Shown: one piece after another, positions 26,483 through 34,877 of the stretch
How the letters are laid out: each line of letters starts with the position of its first letter
Position numbering within the stretch: position 1 is the first letter of the stretch
Assembly: GCA_050998615.1 (NCBI GenBank)
Contig: JBPCQA010000019.1
Coordinates: 62,001 to 126,000, forward strand
Direction of reading: 5' to 3'
DNA from: JBPCQA01 sp050998615
Lineage (GTDB): Bacteria > Actinomycetota > Actinomycetes > Propionibacteriales > Nocardioidaceae
DNA: 64,000 nucleotides
Position numbers and translations under genes: made by a program
Notes under the pieces: model-generated
Told to the model about the DNA's origin: nothing
What the model saw: the letters and a program-made list of their open reading frames with translations, nothing else
Databases searched by the model: none

Positions 26483-27024
26483 TGAGTCAACCGTTGACGG
26501 TGACGACGATGCAGTCCCCGGTCGGCATGCTCCAGATGGCGGCCGACGATGAGGCGTTACGCGACGTTCGGTTCGTCGACGACCCTCATGACGTCGCTGA
26601 ACGTGAGGCAAGAGAGCACGTCGATGAAGAGCCGGGCGGCGCCTTGTTGCGTCAAGCATGTCGACAACTCAACGCCTACTTCGCTGGCCAGCTGGAGCAG
26701 TTCACGGTTCCAGCCATCGGTCGCGGCAGCGATTTCCGGAGACGGGTGTGGGCAGAGCTCGTCAAGATCCCTTATGGCGCAACGGTGTCGTACGGCGAGC
26801 TCGCGAGGCGTCTCGGGTTGCCCCTCGGAGCATCGCGGGCAGTAGGCCTGGCCAACGGAGCAAACCCGATCGCGATTATCGTGCCCTGTCACCGGGTGAT
26901 CGGCGCGAACGGCACACTCATCGGATACGCCGGTGGCCTTGAACGCAAGCGTGTTTTGCTGGATCTGGAGTCGCACCGAGCGCCTCAGCCACAGCTGTTC
27001 GACATCGCATCTACCGCGACCTGA
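26482..27024 (+). CDS. ogt: Methylated-DNA-protein-cysteine S-methyltransferase
   Basis: The 180-residue suicide enzyme removes methyl groups from O6-methylguanine. The acceptor Cys136 lies in IVPCHRVIG, with the helix-turn-helix PYGATVSYGELA and the GLANGANPI Asn hinge before it. Start ATG 26482 overlaps the upstream TGA (TGATG), so it is coupled to the AdaA-AlkA gene. Confidence 0.95.
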   Translation: MSQPLTVTTMQSPVGMLQMAADDEALRDVRFVDDPHDVAEREAREHVDEEPGGALLRQACRQLNAYFAGQLEQFTVPAIGRGSDFRRRVWAELVKIPYGATVSYGELARRLGLPLGASRAVGLANGANPIAIIVPCHRVIGANGTLIGYAGGLERKRVLLDLESHRAPQPQLFDIASTAT

Positions 27025-27193
27025 TCCGGTCGGAAAACCTCGGTTTCAGTGGGGATCGAGAAAAAACCAGGGAATCCCTACAAAATAAGCGGTTCATTGG
27101 GTGTGTCTCCACGCCTTGCGGTTGTATTGTGCTTAGCGTTTTCACTAACGTCGAGCACGGGCTCGACTTCAGCGTTCACAGAAGGGAAAGTCA

Positions 27194-27868
27194 GTGAACA
27201 AGAGTGAGCTCATCGAGGCCCTGTCTAACCACTACGACGGCAACAGGGTCGCCGCAAAGAAGGCGCTTGACTCCGTCCTCGACACGATCACCCGCGAGGT
27301 TGTCAAGGGCGAGAAGGTGGCCATCACCGGCTTCGGCGCGTTCGAGAAGGTAGTGCGCGAGTCGCGAATGGTGCGCAACCCTCGCACGAACGAGCGGAAG
27401 CGGGCCAAGAAGAAGGCCGTGCCGAAGTTCCGAGCCGGCGCGAACTTGAAGGACATGGTCTCCGGCGCGAAGAAACTTCCGAAGGCGTCGACGTCCACGA
27501 TGTCCGCGGCGTCAGCCACGAACTCGACAGGCAGCAGGTCGACAGCCTCGACGTCGCCCGCAAAGCGGGCTGGTGCGGCCAAGTCCTCCACCAAGAAGGC
27601 TTCATCGAAAGCGTCGTCGACTCGCTCGGCAGCCAAGAAGGCCACCGCCAAGGCGACGACCAAGGCTGCGCCGGCAAAGTCGTCCGCGACCAAGTCGACA
27701 GCCGCGAAGGCGTCGACCACTAGGTCTGGCTCGAGGAAGTCGTCCGCGCCAACATCCACTGGCACCAAGTCGACCGGCACCAAGTCGACCGGCACCAAGT
27801 CGACGGCGGCAAAGGCGGGCGCCGCAAAGAAGTCCGGCTCCTCGCGAAAGTCTGCGAAGAAGAGCTGA
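27194..27868 (+). CDS. hupB: HU-family nucleoid protein with Lys/Ala/Ser-rich tail
   Basis: Residues 1-90 are a canonical HU fold (MNKSELIEAL, ITGFGAFEKVVR, RNPRTNERK). The remaining 130 residues are a low-complexity Lys/Ala/Ser/Thr tail, as in mycobacterial HupB, likely binding DNA like histone H1. The tail contains a slippage-prone 15-bp repeat giving KSTGT three times (about 27763-27810). Start ATG 27194 has GAAGGGAAAG upstream. A hairpin terminator follows. Confidence 0.95.
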   Translation: MNKSELIEALSNHYDGNRVAAKKALDSVLDTITREVVKGEKVAITGFGAFEKVVRESRMVRNPRTNERKRAKKKAVPKFRAGANLKDMVSGAKKLPKASTSTMSAASATNSTGSRSTASTSPAKRAGAAKSSTKKASSKASSTRSAAKKATAKATTKAAPAKSSATKSTAAKASTTRSGSRKSSAPTSTGTKSTGTKSTGTKSTAAKAGAAKKSGSSRKSAKKS

Positions 27869-27884
27869 GGACAACGGGCGACGA

Positions 27885-27921
27885 CAAGGGGCTGGGTGCC
27901 AGGAACGGGTCTGGCCCCTTG
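27885..27921 (+). terminator. Terminator after hupB
   Basis: CAAGGGGC pairs exactly with GCCCCTTG across a 21-base loop that itself contains partial pairing. Confidence 0.6.
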
Positions 27922-28013
27922 CGTTGCAGAGAGTTCGCATGGTTTTGCGATCCGGCTCGGCACTTCACGGCGATCGGTCAAACGACTTCCCGTAGCCCAA
28001 TAGCCGAGCCGAA

Positions 28014-28244
28014 TCACCGTGGGTCACCCAGCGTGGCGATCGTGATGAGTTCCACCTCGTCGCGTTCGGACATCCGGAGCCGGACGCGTTGCCCCGGTCG
28101 TAGTAGCCGCAGACCACCTGCCTCGAAGGCGCGTCGCGAAAAATACAGCACCGCCCCGTCATCGAGGACCACGGTGCCGGTGCTGGTCGCGATGTCGAAG
28201 GTCAGGGCGGTGCCTCGTCTACTGATCACCTGACCGGCTCCCAC
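28014..28244 (-). CDS. Small OB-like conserved protein next to cofC
   Basis: The 76-residue protein (GTG start at 28244) has a five-strand, cold-shock-like pattern: TFDIATSTGTVVLDDGAVLYFSR, AFEAGGLRLLRPGQRVRLRM. Similar proteins of this size sit beside cofC and hupB in many actinobacteria, but no function is known. It overlaps the 3' end of cofC by 19 bases on the same strand, so the two are probably coupled. Nucleic-acid binding is an inference from the fold-like pattern. Confidence 0.75.
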   Translation of the reverse strand: MGAGQVISRRGTALTFDIATSTGTVVLDDGAVLYFSRRAFEAGGLRLLRPGQRVRLRMSERDEVELITIATLGDPR

Positions 28245-28882
28245 CCAATCGCGCCAAGGGCGGCCGACGTGTGATGGCCGACCCCGAGGCGCACGGCCTC
28301 AAGCAGGTCCCCTTCGGTATCGACGTCTCTGCGCAGCCGGTCCAGACCGGGTTGCGAGCTCTCCCGGGCACCCCCGCTTTGATGGCGAGCTCGCGAGTTC
28401 GGCCCGAACGCAGGTAACAGCGGGGATAACCCATTGGCGGCAAGCAGTGTGGTTCCGCTGCCGGAGATGTCGGCGACGAACCACCGTGGTGCAGATGCGG
28501 CGGCAAAGACACAAGAGAAGCTTTGCGGGTCGACGGCCGGAAGGTCGCCAGACACCGCGGCCAAGCAGGCGTCCGCCGTTGATCGGCGAATCGCTGATGC
28601 CGCGTAGGTGAGCGCGGCGTTGAGGCCGGCTTCGGGCTCATCGCGGAGTACGACGGCCCCGGCTTCCGTGAAGGCACCCGCTGCGGGGTCGCTGGTGACC
28701 ACCACGACTCGGCGTACCCAAGGACAGCTAAGGGCCGCCGTCACCGTATCCAAGGCGAACGCCAGCGCCAGCTGGCCCCGATCGGCGGAGCTGAGCCGAG
28801 TGAGCCGGCTTTTGGCAATCGTGGTTTGCTTGACGGGGACAATGACCGTCCAGATTGGGGACGGCTTCGACAGCGATGACAT
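28226..28882 (-). CDS. cofC: 2-phospho-L-lactate (phosphoenolpyruvate) guanylyltransferase
   Basis: CofC/FbiD activates phospholactate or phosphoenolpyruvate with GTP for coenzyme F420 synthesis. The 218-residue product begins WTVIVPVKQTTIAKSRL, the nucleotidyl-transferase loop, and has RVVVVTSDP, LNAALTYA, SGDLPAVDP and FVADISGSGTTLLA with typical spacing to DVDTEGDLLEAV. The frame is open upstream, so ATG 28918 is an alternative; 28882 is closer to the conserved start. It is divergent from plsC. Confidence 0.9.
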   Translation of the reverse strand: MSSLSKPSPIWTVIVPVKQTTIAKSRLTRLSSADRGQLALAFALDTVTAALSCPWVRRVVVVTSDPAAGAFTEAGAVVLRDEPEAGLNAALTYAASAIRRSTADACLAAVSGDLPAVDPQSFSCVFAAASAPRWFVADISGSGTTLLAANGLSPLLPAFGPNSRARHQSGGARESSQPGLDRLRRDVDTEGDLLEAVRLGVGHHTSAALGAIGWEPVR

Positions 28883-28988
28883 CAGCCCCGATCTTGCCAC
28901 CCAGGTCGGCGCGTCCATGCAGCAGACGAGGCCGGGCTCGCCACCAGAACTAGCGGCAAGGATCCCGAGACAGGCAAAGGAGCACCGA

Positions 28989-29780
28989 GTGGCTATCGAG
29001 CGCCGCGGCTGGGCATTCGCCCTGATAGCTGCGTGTGTGCGGCCCTCGCTCCTGCTGTTGACCAAGCGTGACTGGCGTGGCGTCGAGAACATCCCGGCTT
29101 CGGGTGGATGCTTGCTGGTCGCTAACCACGTCTCGGAGTTCGACCCTGTCCCGTTTGGTCACTTCGTCTACGACAATGGCCGGTTGCCGCGCTATCTGGG
29201 GAAGATTGAGGTCTTCAAGGTGCCGATCGTCGGAACCATCCTCAGGAGTGCCGGCCAGATCCCCGTCTATCGCAAGAGCGCCGATGCCACCCAGGCGTTC
29301 AGTGCGGCGGTGGCCGCTATCGATAAGGGCAAGTGCGTCGTTGTCTACCCGGAGGGGACGATCTCGCGTGAGCCGGCACTGTGGCCGATGGTCGGCAAGA
29401 CGGGTGCCGCGCGAATCGCGTTGACGACCGGGTGTCCGGTGATACCGGTTGCTCAGTGGGGGCCTCAAGACGTGCTCGCGCCGTACGCCAGAAAGCCGAA
29501 GCTGCTTCCACGCAAGACGATGCATGTCCAGGCTGGCCCCCCGGTCGACCTGGCGGACCTGTCGACCGCCGAGCTGACACCCGAGGTGCTGCGCGAGGCG
29601 ACCGAACAGATCATGACTGCGATCACCCATCAGCTCGAGACGATCCGGGGGAGGCGGGCGCCCAAGCAGCGATTCGATCCCCGGATAGCCGGAGTCGCCG
29701 AGATCGGCAATCCACACGACCCGCGCAACAAGCACCTACCCAGCGCCGATGGTCCCAACAGGAAGGACCTGCCGTCATGA
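28989..29780 (+). CDS. plsC: 1-acyl-sn-glycerol-3-phosphate acyltransferase family protein
   Basis: The 263-residue membrane-associated enzyme acylates lysophosphatidic acid or a similar lysolipid. Catalytic HX4D is in ANHVSEFDP, the phosphate-binding motif in VVYPEGTISR, and further blocks are GKIEVFKVPIVG and TGCPVIPVA. The GTG start at 28989 has AAAGGAGC upstream. Its stop overlaps gpsA, a common actinobacterial arrangement that groups glycerophospholipid steps. Confidence 0.92.
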   Translation: MAIERRGWAFALIAACVRPSLLLLTKRDWRGVENIPASGGCLLVANHVSEFDPVPFGHFVYDNGRLPRYLGKIEVFKVPIVGTILRSAGQIPVYRKSADATQAFSAAVAAIDKGKCVVVYPEGTISREPALWPMVGKTGAARIALTTGCPVIPVAQWGPQDVLAPYARKPKLLPRKTMHVQAGPPVDLADLSTAELTPEVLREATEQIMTAITHQLETIRGRRAPKQRFDPRIAGVAEIGNPHDPRNKHLPSADGPNRKDLPS

Positions 29781-30778
29781 CAAGAGTCGCGGTGTTCGGG
29801 TCCGGATCATGGGGTACGGCGTTTTCGCTGGTGTTGGCAGACGCCGGCAACGACGTGACGTTGTGGGCTCGACGCGCGGAGCTCAGCGATCTCATCAACA
29901 CCAAACACGAGAACAGTGATTACCTGCCGGGCATCGAGCTGCCCGATGCCATCAGCGCTACCTCCGACCCGGCAGAGGCGCTTTCAGACGCCGCGATTGT
30001 CGTGTTGGCGGTGCCATCTCAGTCGCTGCGCCCCAACCTGGAGCACTGGGCCGGAGAGATTCGCCAGGATGCGGTGTTGGTGAGCCTGATGAAGGGTGTC
30101 GAGCTGGGCACCGCCAAGCGGATGAGCGAGGTCATCGAGGAGGTTGCCGGTATCGGCGACGACCGAGTTGCCGTCTTGACCGGGCCGAACCTGTCGCACG
30201 AGATCGCAGCACGCCAGCCCGCGGCCGCGGTGATCGCCTGTGCCGACGAAGCCGTCGCCAGGCGGCTGCAGCGGCTCTGCCATAGCCCGACGTTTCGGCC
30301 CTACACGAACACCGATGTGGTGGGATGCGAGCTTGGGGGAGCCACCAAGAACGTCATCGCGTTAGCCGTCGGCATGGCGATCGGCCTCGGCTTCGGGGAC
30401 AACGCTCGTGCCTCGGTGATCACCCGCGGGCTCGCGGAGACGGCCCGACTTGGCGAGATCTTAGGCGCCGACCCCTACACGTTCTCCGGCCTGGCCGGGC
30501 TTGGGGATCTAGTCGCCACCTGCTCCTCGCCGTTGTCCCGCAACCGGGCGTTCGGTGAGAAGCTCGGACAGGGTCACAGTGTGGGCGAGATATCGGGTGG
30601 GACCCGGCAGGTGGCCGAGGGGGTCAAGTCCTGTGAGTCGATTCGAGACCTGGCCGCCCGGCACGAAGTGGAGATGCCGATCGTCGAGCATGTGGCCGAT
30701 TTGTTGGCCGGTCGGCTGAGCCCACGCGAGATGTTGATGAGCCTGGTGTCACGGGCCGCCAAACCCGAACGCGCTTAG
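29777..30778 (+). CDS. gpsA: NAD(P)H-dependent glycerol-3-phosphate dehydrogenase
   Basis: GpsA reduces dihydroxyacetone phosphate to sn-glycerol-3-phosphate for phospholipids. The 333 residues have the Rossmann motif GSGSWGTAF, VLAVPSQ, the catalytic region TGPNLSHEIA, ELGGATKNVIALAVG (Lys) and GLGDLVATC. ATG 29777 overlaps the plsC stop (ATGA). Confidence 0.97.
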   Translation: MTRVAVFGSGSWGTAFSLVLADAGNDVTLWARRAELSDLINTKHENSDYLPGIELPDAISATSDPAEALSDAAIVVLAVPSQSLRPNLEHWAGEIRQDAVLVSLMKGVELGTAKRMSEVIEEVAGIGDDRVAVLTGPNLSHEIAARQPAAAVIACADEAVARRLQRLCHSPTFRPYTNTDVVGCELGGATKNVIALAVGMAIGLGFGDNARASVITRGLAETARLGEILGADPYTFSGLAGLGDLVATCSSPLSRNRAFGEKLGQGHSVGEISGGTRQVAEGVKSCESIRDLAARHEVEMPIVEHVADLLAGRLSPREMLMSLVSRAAKPERA

Positions 30779-30821
30779 CCAACGAGCTCCTTGCCAACTG
30801 CCCGGCCGCATTCCCGGTACA

Positions 30822-30930
30822 TGAGGGAGGCCGCTTCGCGGCCGTCTCGGTCCTACCGCTGGCTGGCACATCTGGCCGGCCGGTTCTCGAGACGCTCGCT
30901 GGTGCTTACTCCTCGACCACCGTGACTGGA
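30822..30930. repeat. Dispersed intergenic repeat, copy B
   Basis: Shares GAGGG(A)GGCCGCTTCGCGG and the right-end CGAGACGCTCGCT with the copy at 22845-22930; the middle differs. It lies between gpsA and the ddl promoter, and its right flank (CTCGACCACCGTGACTG) resembles sequence at 58676-58692. Confidence 0.8.
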
Positions 30931-30940
30931 GCACTATGCT
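30913..30940 (+). promoter_or_regulatory. ddl promoter
   Basis: TCGACC and TATGCT are separated by 16 bases, and TATGCT stands seven bases before ATG 30948, implying a leaderless message. Confidence 0.55.
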
Positions 30941-30947
30941 CGGTGCG

Positions 30948-32063
30948 ATGGAGTCGTCCGCCAAGCCACGCGTCGCCGTCGTCTTTGGCGGAAGGTCAAG
31001 CGAGCATGCCGTGTCGTGTGCAACGGCCGCCAGCGTGCTTACGGCAATCGATCGGGAGAAGTACGACGTCGTACCGATCGGCATCAGCACCGAAGGCAAG
31101 TGGGTGCTGGAGTCTGGCGACGCGGAGCGCCTCTCACTCAGCGCTGGCCATTTCCCCTCGGTCGACGGCGATGCTACCGCCGTGGTGTTGAGCAACGACC
31201 CGTCGCGTAGAGAATTGGTGGTGGCTGAGCCGGGCGAAACGCCACGTGCGTTCGGTGAAGTCGACGTGGTTTTCCCGCTCCTGCATGGGCCGTGGGGAGA
31301 GGACGGCACCATCCAAGGATTGTTCGAGATGGCCGGCATTCGCTATGTCGGGTCCGGAGTCTTGGCGTCGGCCGTCGGCATGGACAAACACTTCATGAAG
31401 TTGGTGCTGGCCGCACACGCGATCCCGACGACGCCGTACGTCGTGATCAAGCCAACGGAATGGGAGGCTGACGGCGCCGCTTGCCTGGAGTCTGTGCAGG
31501 CGCTGGGATATCCGGTCTTCGTCAAACCGGCGCGCGGCGGGTCCAGCCTGGGGATCTCCAAGGTGTGGGGGCAAGCTGACCTCGGGGTGGCGATCGAGCG
31601 TGCTCACGAGTTCGACCCGAAGATCTTGGTTGAGGCGGCTGCTGTGGGGGCGCGTGAGATCGAGTGCGGTGTGCTCCAACGGCTCGACGGTGGAGCCGAT
31701 GCGAGCGCGGTCGCGGAGATCACCGGCTACGGCACCCACGAGTTTTACGACTTCGAAGCCAAGTATCTCGGCGAGGAGGGGGTGACGCTGGAGGTGCCAG
31801 CGGATCTTCGCAGCGACCTAGTCGAGCAGATCCAGGCGCGGTCGGTGGCGGCTTTCCAGGCGCTGGAGTGTGAGGGGCTGGCCCGGGTGGACTTTTTCCT
31901 CGGCCACGACGGCGGCATTGTGGTCAACGAGATCAACACGATGCCAGGATTCACGCCCATGTCGATGTATCCCCGGATGTGGGCGCACTCTGGCATCGAC
32001 TATCCAGAGCTTGTCGATCGACTTCTCGCGGTGGCGATGCGCCGCCCGTTGGGTTTGCGCTGA
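30948..32063 (+). CDS. ddl: D-alanine-D-alanine ligase
   Basis: Ddl joins two D-alanines for peptidoglycan precursors in the cytoplasm. The 371-residue ATP-grasp enzyme has VVFGGRSSEHAVSC, HGPWGEDGTIQG, YVGSGVLASAVGMDK, FVKPARGGSSLGIS, and EINTMPGFT. The binding region has the Y/F type residue context typical of D-Ala rather than D-Lac ligases, though this was not tested in detail. ATG 30948 is preferred to 30936 because the promoter hexamer TATGCT overlaps the earlier codon. Confidence 0.95.
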   Translation: MESSAKPRVAVVFGGRSSEHAVSCATAASVLTAIDREKYDVVPIGISTEGKWVLESGDAERLSLSAGHFPSVDGDATAVVLSNDPSRRELVVAEPGETPRAFGEVDVVFPLLHGPWGEDGTIQGLFEMAGIRYVGSGVLASAVGMDKHFMKLVLAAHAIPTTPYVVIKPTEWEADGAACLESVQALGYPVFVKPARGGSSLGISKVWGQADLGVAIERAHEFDPKILVEAAAVGAREIECGVLQRLDGGADASAVAEITGYGTHEFYDFEAKYLGEEGVTLEVPADLRSDLVEQIQARSVAAFQALECEGLARVDFFLGHDGGIVVNEINTMPGFTPMSMYPRMWAHSGIDYPELVDRLLAVAMRRPLGLR

Positions 32064-32089
32064 TGGGTGCCGCGTCCTTTCCGGCGCAC

Positions 32090-32692
32090 CTATCGGCAGG
32101 GATGGACGAGCTTGGTGAATCTCTTGATCACCGGGGCAAGGTCAACAAGCGCGTCGGAGGCAGGTTGATAGGAGTTCGGCACGCTCACCTGCACGTACGT
32201 CGACCTGCCGATCGTCGTGAACAACCAGTCGCTTGACCGCTTGTCGGCAAACCAACCCACATTGTCGATCTCCGCGCACGACGAAGTGGGCTGCAGGCCA
32301 GCTGGCTTGACGACCCCGCAGCGCAACACGATCGCCGGATCGCCCCAGGCGCCGGCCAGCGCATCAGAGGGAGTGACCGAGCGGGTATCTTGCCCCGACA
32401 CCTTGTCCGGGAGGTTTCCGATCAGGGTCCGGCATTGCGCGTCGGCGGGAGGTGCGGGGTTGGGAGCCGTCACCGCGACATCACCACCGCAGCCGGCCAC
32501 CGCCAAAGACAGCGTGGCCGACGTGGCAACGGGTGCGGCCCATCTCAACAACCAACGGCTTGTCGGCTGTCGGCTCCGCCGTCGACTCAACCTTGGATCA
32601 GCCGAGCGCGGACACCTAGTGTCGCGTGTTGAAGTCCGATTTTCGCTTGCCGCGCTCTCCGGGCGCCTGGCTGCATACTCGTCGTCGGCCAT
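32090..32692 (-). CDS. DUF3515-type lipoprotein
   Basis: The 200-residue product has an Arg-rich N-terminus, a hydrophobic segment and a lipobox LAVAGC (Cys about 68), then a domain with CRTLIGNLPDKVSGQ, WGDPAIVLRCGV and a C-terminal PVIKRFTKLVHPC, matching the actinobacterial DUF3515 family. The gene faces ddl, as in mycobacteria (Rv2980). Function is unknown; the conserved cysteines probably form disulfides outside the cell. The N-terminus is longer than usual, so a later start is possible. Confidence 0.85.
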   Translation of the reverse strand: MADDEYAARRPESAASENRTSTRDTRCPRSADPRLSRRRSRQPTSRWLLRWAAPVATSATLSLAVAGCGGDVAVTAPNPAPPADAQCRTLIGNLPDKVSGQDTRSVTPSDALAGAWGDPAIVLRCGVVKPAGLQPTSSCAEIDNVGWFADKRSSDWLFTTIGRSTYVQVSVPNSYQPASDALVDLAPVIKRFTKLVHPCR

Positions 32693-32926
32693 AGTCCCGG
32701 CTATGTCCTCCTTATAGACCTAACGATCTGTCTGGCGCTTGGTGGCAATCGGTGAAACCATTCCCACAACCGGCACTCAGCATGCCGTCAGAAGGGAGTC
32801 CTACGGAAACGGGCGTCGGAGGGACGCGGGTCGTCTGCGCCCGGGCTCCCGAGTTGTCCGACTCAAGGAGGGCTATGACCGGCTGACTTCGGACAAGTCG
32901 GCGCGTGGTCCTAGCCTTCTAGCCCA
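32693..32926. other. Intergenic region with several hairpins
   Basis: Between two minus-strand genes. A hairpin GCTGACTT-CGGAC-AAGTCGGC at about 32881-32901 probably terminates the Lrp-like gene. CGGCA-CTCAGCA-TGCCG near 32775-32793 is a second hairpin. AAGGAGGAC (minus strand) near 32703-32711 is upstream of the DUF3515 gene. GGTCCTAGCCTTCTAG near 32908-32923 is repeated at 40539-40554. No tRNA or known riboswitch is recognised. Confidence 0.4.
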
Positions 32927-33163
32927 CTAGATGTGCACGACCGGACAAGTGAGAGTGCGGGTGATGCCGCCGATGGCCTGTACCTTCGCGACGACAAGCT
33001 TGCCCAGCTCGTCGACGTTATGAGCCTCCGCGCGCACGATGACGTCGTACGGTCCGGTGACGTCTTCGGCGAGGGTCACACCGTTGACAGCGGAGATCTG
33101 CTGGGCGACCTCGGCGGCCTTGCCCACCTCGGTTTGAATGAGGATGTATGCCTGAACCACCAC
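32927..33163 (-). CDS. Stand-alone Lrp/AsnC ligand-binding (RAM) domain protein
   Basis: The 78-residue protein consists only of the regulation-of-amino-acid-metabolism domain (AYILIQTEVGKAAEVAQQI, GVTLAEDVTGPYDVIVRAEA) without an HTH. Such proteins form ring or dimer assemblies and may bind amino acids. It is conserved next to thiL/ddl in actinobacteria. GTG start at 33163; the adjacent GTG at 33160 is an alternative. Confidence 0.88.
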   Translation of the reverse strand: MVVQAYILIQTEVGKAAEVAQQISAVNGVTLAEDVTGPYDVIVRAEAHNVDELGKLVVAKVQAIGGITRTLTCPVVHI

Positions 33164-33278
33164 TTGCCGCCTCCCGCGTAGTCGAGTCGTCTCGATGAAC
33201 CGGTGTTCACGCTACCGGTGGTGACGCGATGATGCACGACAGCGTTGGCTCGACCGCTCTAGCCGAGGAAGGACATCA

Positions 33279-34241
33279 ATGCCGGAGGCAATACGAGGGA
33301 CGTTGAGAGACGTGGGGGAGTTCGGGGTGGTTGCCGCCGTGATGGCACGCTTCCCGCAGGCCGGCAATGTCCTGGTCGGGCCCGGTGATGACGCCGCAGT
33401 CATCGGCGTTGCGGGCGGCGATGTTGTCGCATCAGTGGACATGTTGATCCAAAACCGGCACTTTCGCCTGGACTGGTCCAGCGGGGTGGACATCGGACAC
33501 AAGGCGGCCGCCGAAAGCCTGTCTGACATCAACGCGATGGGGGGCTGCGCCACTGCGCTGCTTGTCGGGCTGGGAGCCCCGCCGGGTCTCGACTCGGGCT
33601 GGGCGCTCGACTTCGCCGATGGCTTGGCAGCCGAGGCTTCGAAGGTGGGTGCGAGCGTGGTCGGCGGTGATGTCACGAGCGCCGACGAGATCACGATCGG
33701 GGTCACGGCGATCGGCGAGTGTGCGGCCGGCGTCGTACGCCGATCCGGCGCCCGGCCCGGTGACATCGTGGCGCTCGCTGGCCGGCAAGGGTGGGCTGGG
33801 GCTGGTTTCGCGGTGCTAGGTCGCGGTTTCAGGTCCCCGCGTGTGGTTGTCGACGCGCATCGCCGGCCCGAGCCGCCGTACCCGCAAGGGCCGGAGGGCG
33901 CTAGGCTCGGAGCCACCGCAATGATCGACGTCAGCGATGGACTGCTGCAGGATCTGGGCCACATCGCGGCAATGAGCGGGGTCGCCGTCGACGTTGAACG
34001 GGGGAGGTTCGAAATCCCTGAGCCGCTGCAAGCTGTCGGCGCGGCCCTCAATGTCGACCCGATGAGGTTTGTGTTGACGGGCGGTGATGACTACAGCCTG
34101 CTTGCGTCGTTCCCGGCTGGAACCGAGCTTCCCGACAGTTGGCGGCTAATCGGTCGAGTCCTCGACGATGGGACCGCCGGCGCGGTGACTGTCGACGGTG
34201 AGGGGTACGCCGAGGCGGCCGGGCACCAACACTTCCGGTGA
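33279..34241 (+). CDS. thiL: Thiamine-monophosphate kinase
   Basis: ThiL phosphorylates thiamine monophosphate to the active diphosphate. The 320-residue protein has the nucleotide/Mg motif VGPGDDAAVI, SVDMLIQNRHFRLDW, DINAMGG, VGGDVTSAD, MIDVSDGLLQDL and LTGGDDYSLL. Start ATG 33279. It is divergent from the Lrp-like gene; no THI-box riboswitch was seen upstream. Confidence 0.95.
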   Translation: MPEAIRGTLRDVGEFGVVAAVMARFPQAGNVLVGPGDDAAVIGVAGGDVVASVDMLIQNRHFRLDWSSGVDIGHKAAAESLSDINAMGGCATALLVGLGAPPGLDSGWALDFADGLAAEASKVGASVVGGDVTSADEITIGVTAIGECAAGVVRRSGARPGDIVALAGRQGWAGAGFAVLGRGFRSPRVVVDAHRRPEPPYPQGPEGARLGATAMIDVSDGLLQDLGHIAAMSGVAVDVERGRFEIPEPLQAVGAALNVDPMRFVLTGGDDYSLLASFPAGTELPDSWRLIGRVLDDGTAGAVTVDGEGYAEAAGHQHFR

Positions 34242-34289
34242 CGGTGGGTGCGCACGACGCGTCACCCCAGCCACCCGAACACGGACTTG

Positions 34290-34475
34290 TCAGCGGGTGA
34301 CTTTGCCGGCCTTAAGGCAGGACGTGCACACGTTGAGACGTTTGGGGCTGCCGGCAACGATCGCGCGCACGCGCTGAATGTTGGGGTCGAAGCGACGTTT
34401 GGTGCGGCGGTGCGAGTGCGACACGTTATGCCCAAAGCCGGGCCCCTTGGCGCAAATGTCACAAACGGCGGCCAC
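34290..34475 (-). CDS. rpmB: 50S ribosomal protein L28 (zinc-binding form)
   Basis: This 61-residue bL28 has the CXXC pairs C5/C8 and C50/C53 of the zinc-ribbon (C+) version, with HNVSHSHRRTKRRF. The GTG start is at 34475 with CAGGAG upstream. It sits between thiL and the DAK-family gene in the usual actinobacterial order. Confidence 0.95.
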   Translation of the reverse strand: MAAVCDICAKGPGFGHNVSHSHRRTKRRFDPNIQRVRAIVAGSPKRLNVCTSCLKAGKVTR

Positions 34476-34877
34476 TGTCTACTCCTGATGCTCTGAGGAT
34501 TTCCCGGGGTTGCTATCCGACACGTCAGTCGGGTGCGCGGCAACCAGGATAACGGACCGCGAGCCGATGGCGCCAATCCCGCACCGGCGCCAAGCTGAGG
34601 CGTTGAGCTGGCCAGGACAGCTGGACAGGACGACCTGAGCGTCGGATCTTTGGCCCGGTGAGCATCAACGTCAACAGGACCTGAGCTGGGGTGTATGCGT
34701 CGCGTCAGTTTGGAGCCGGCGCTTCGCCACCGCCCCGTGTCTTCGCGGTTCGTCGTACGGCGCACTGGTGGTCGGCCGCGTTAGGGTTTGCCGAGGAGCA
34801 GGGGGACCCGCCGGACCGACGTAGCACAACGAACCCGACCGACGTACCAGAACGAACCGCGAGATCAAAGAGCCGAC
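34476..34877. other. Divergent intergenic region of rpmB and the DAK2 gene
   Basis: The left part should hold the rpmB promoter, on the minus strand. On the + strand TAGGGT at 34782-34787 is a possible -10 for the DAK2 gene, giving a leader of about 85 bases. That leader contains a 20-bp direct repeat, CCGACGTAnCnnAACGAACC, at 34816-34835 and 34839-34858, with a degenerate third copy from 34873 over the start codon. Confidence 0.5.

Noticed and set aside
32740..32830. Riboswitch candidate (FMN/cobalamin-like GGTGAAACC and ACCGGCACT strings)
   Set aside because: The surrounding conserved boxes do not match either class and no suitable target gene follows on that strand.
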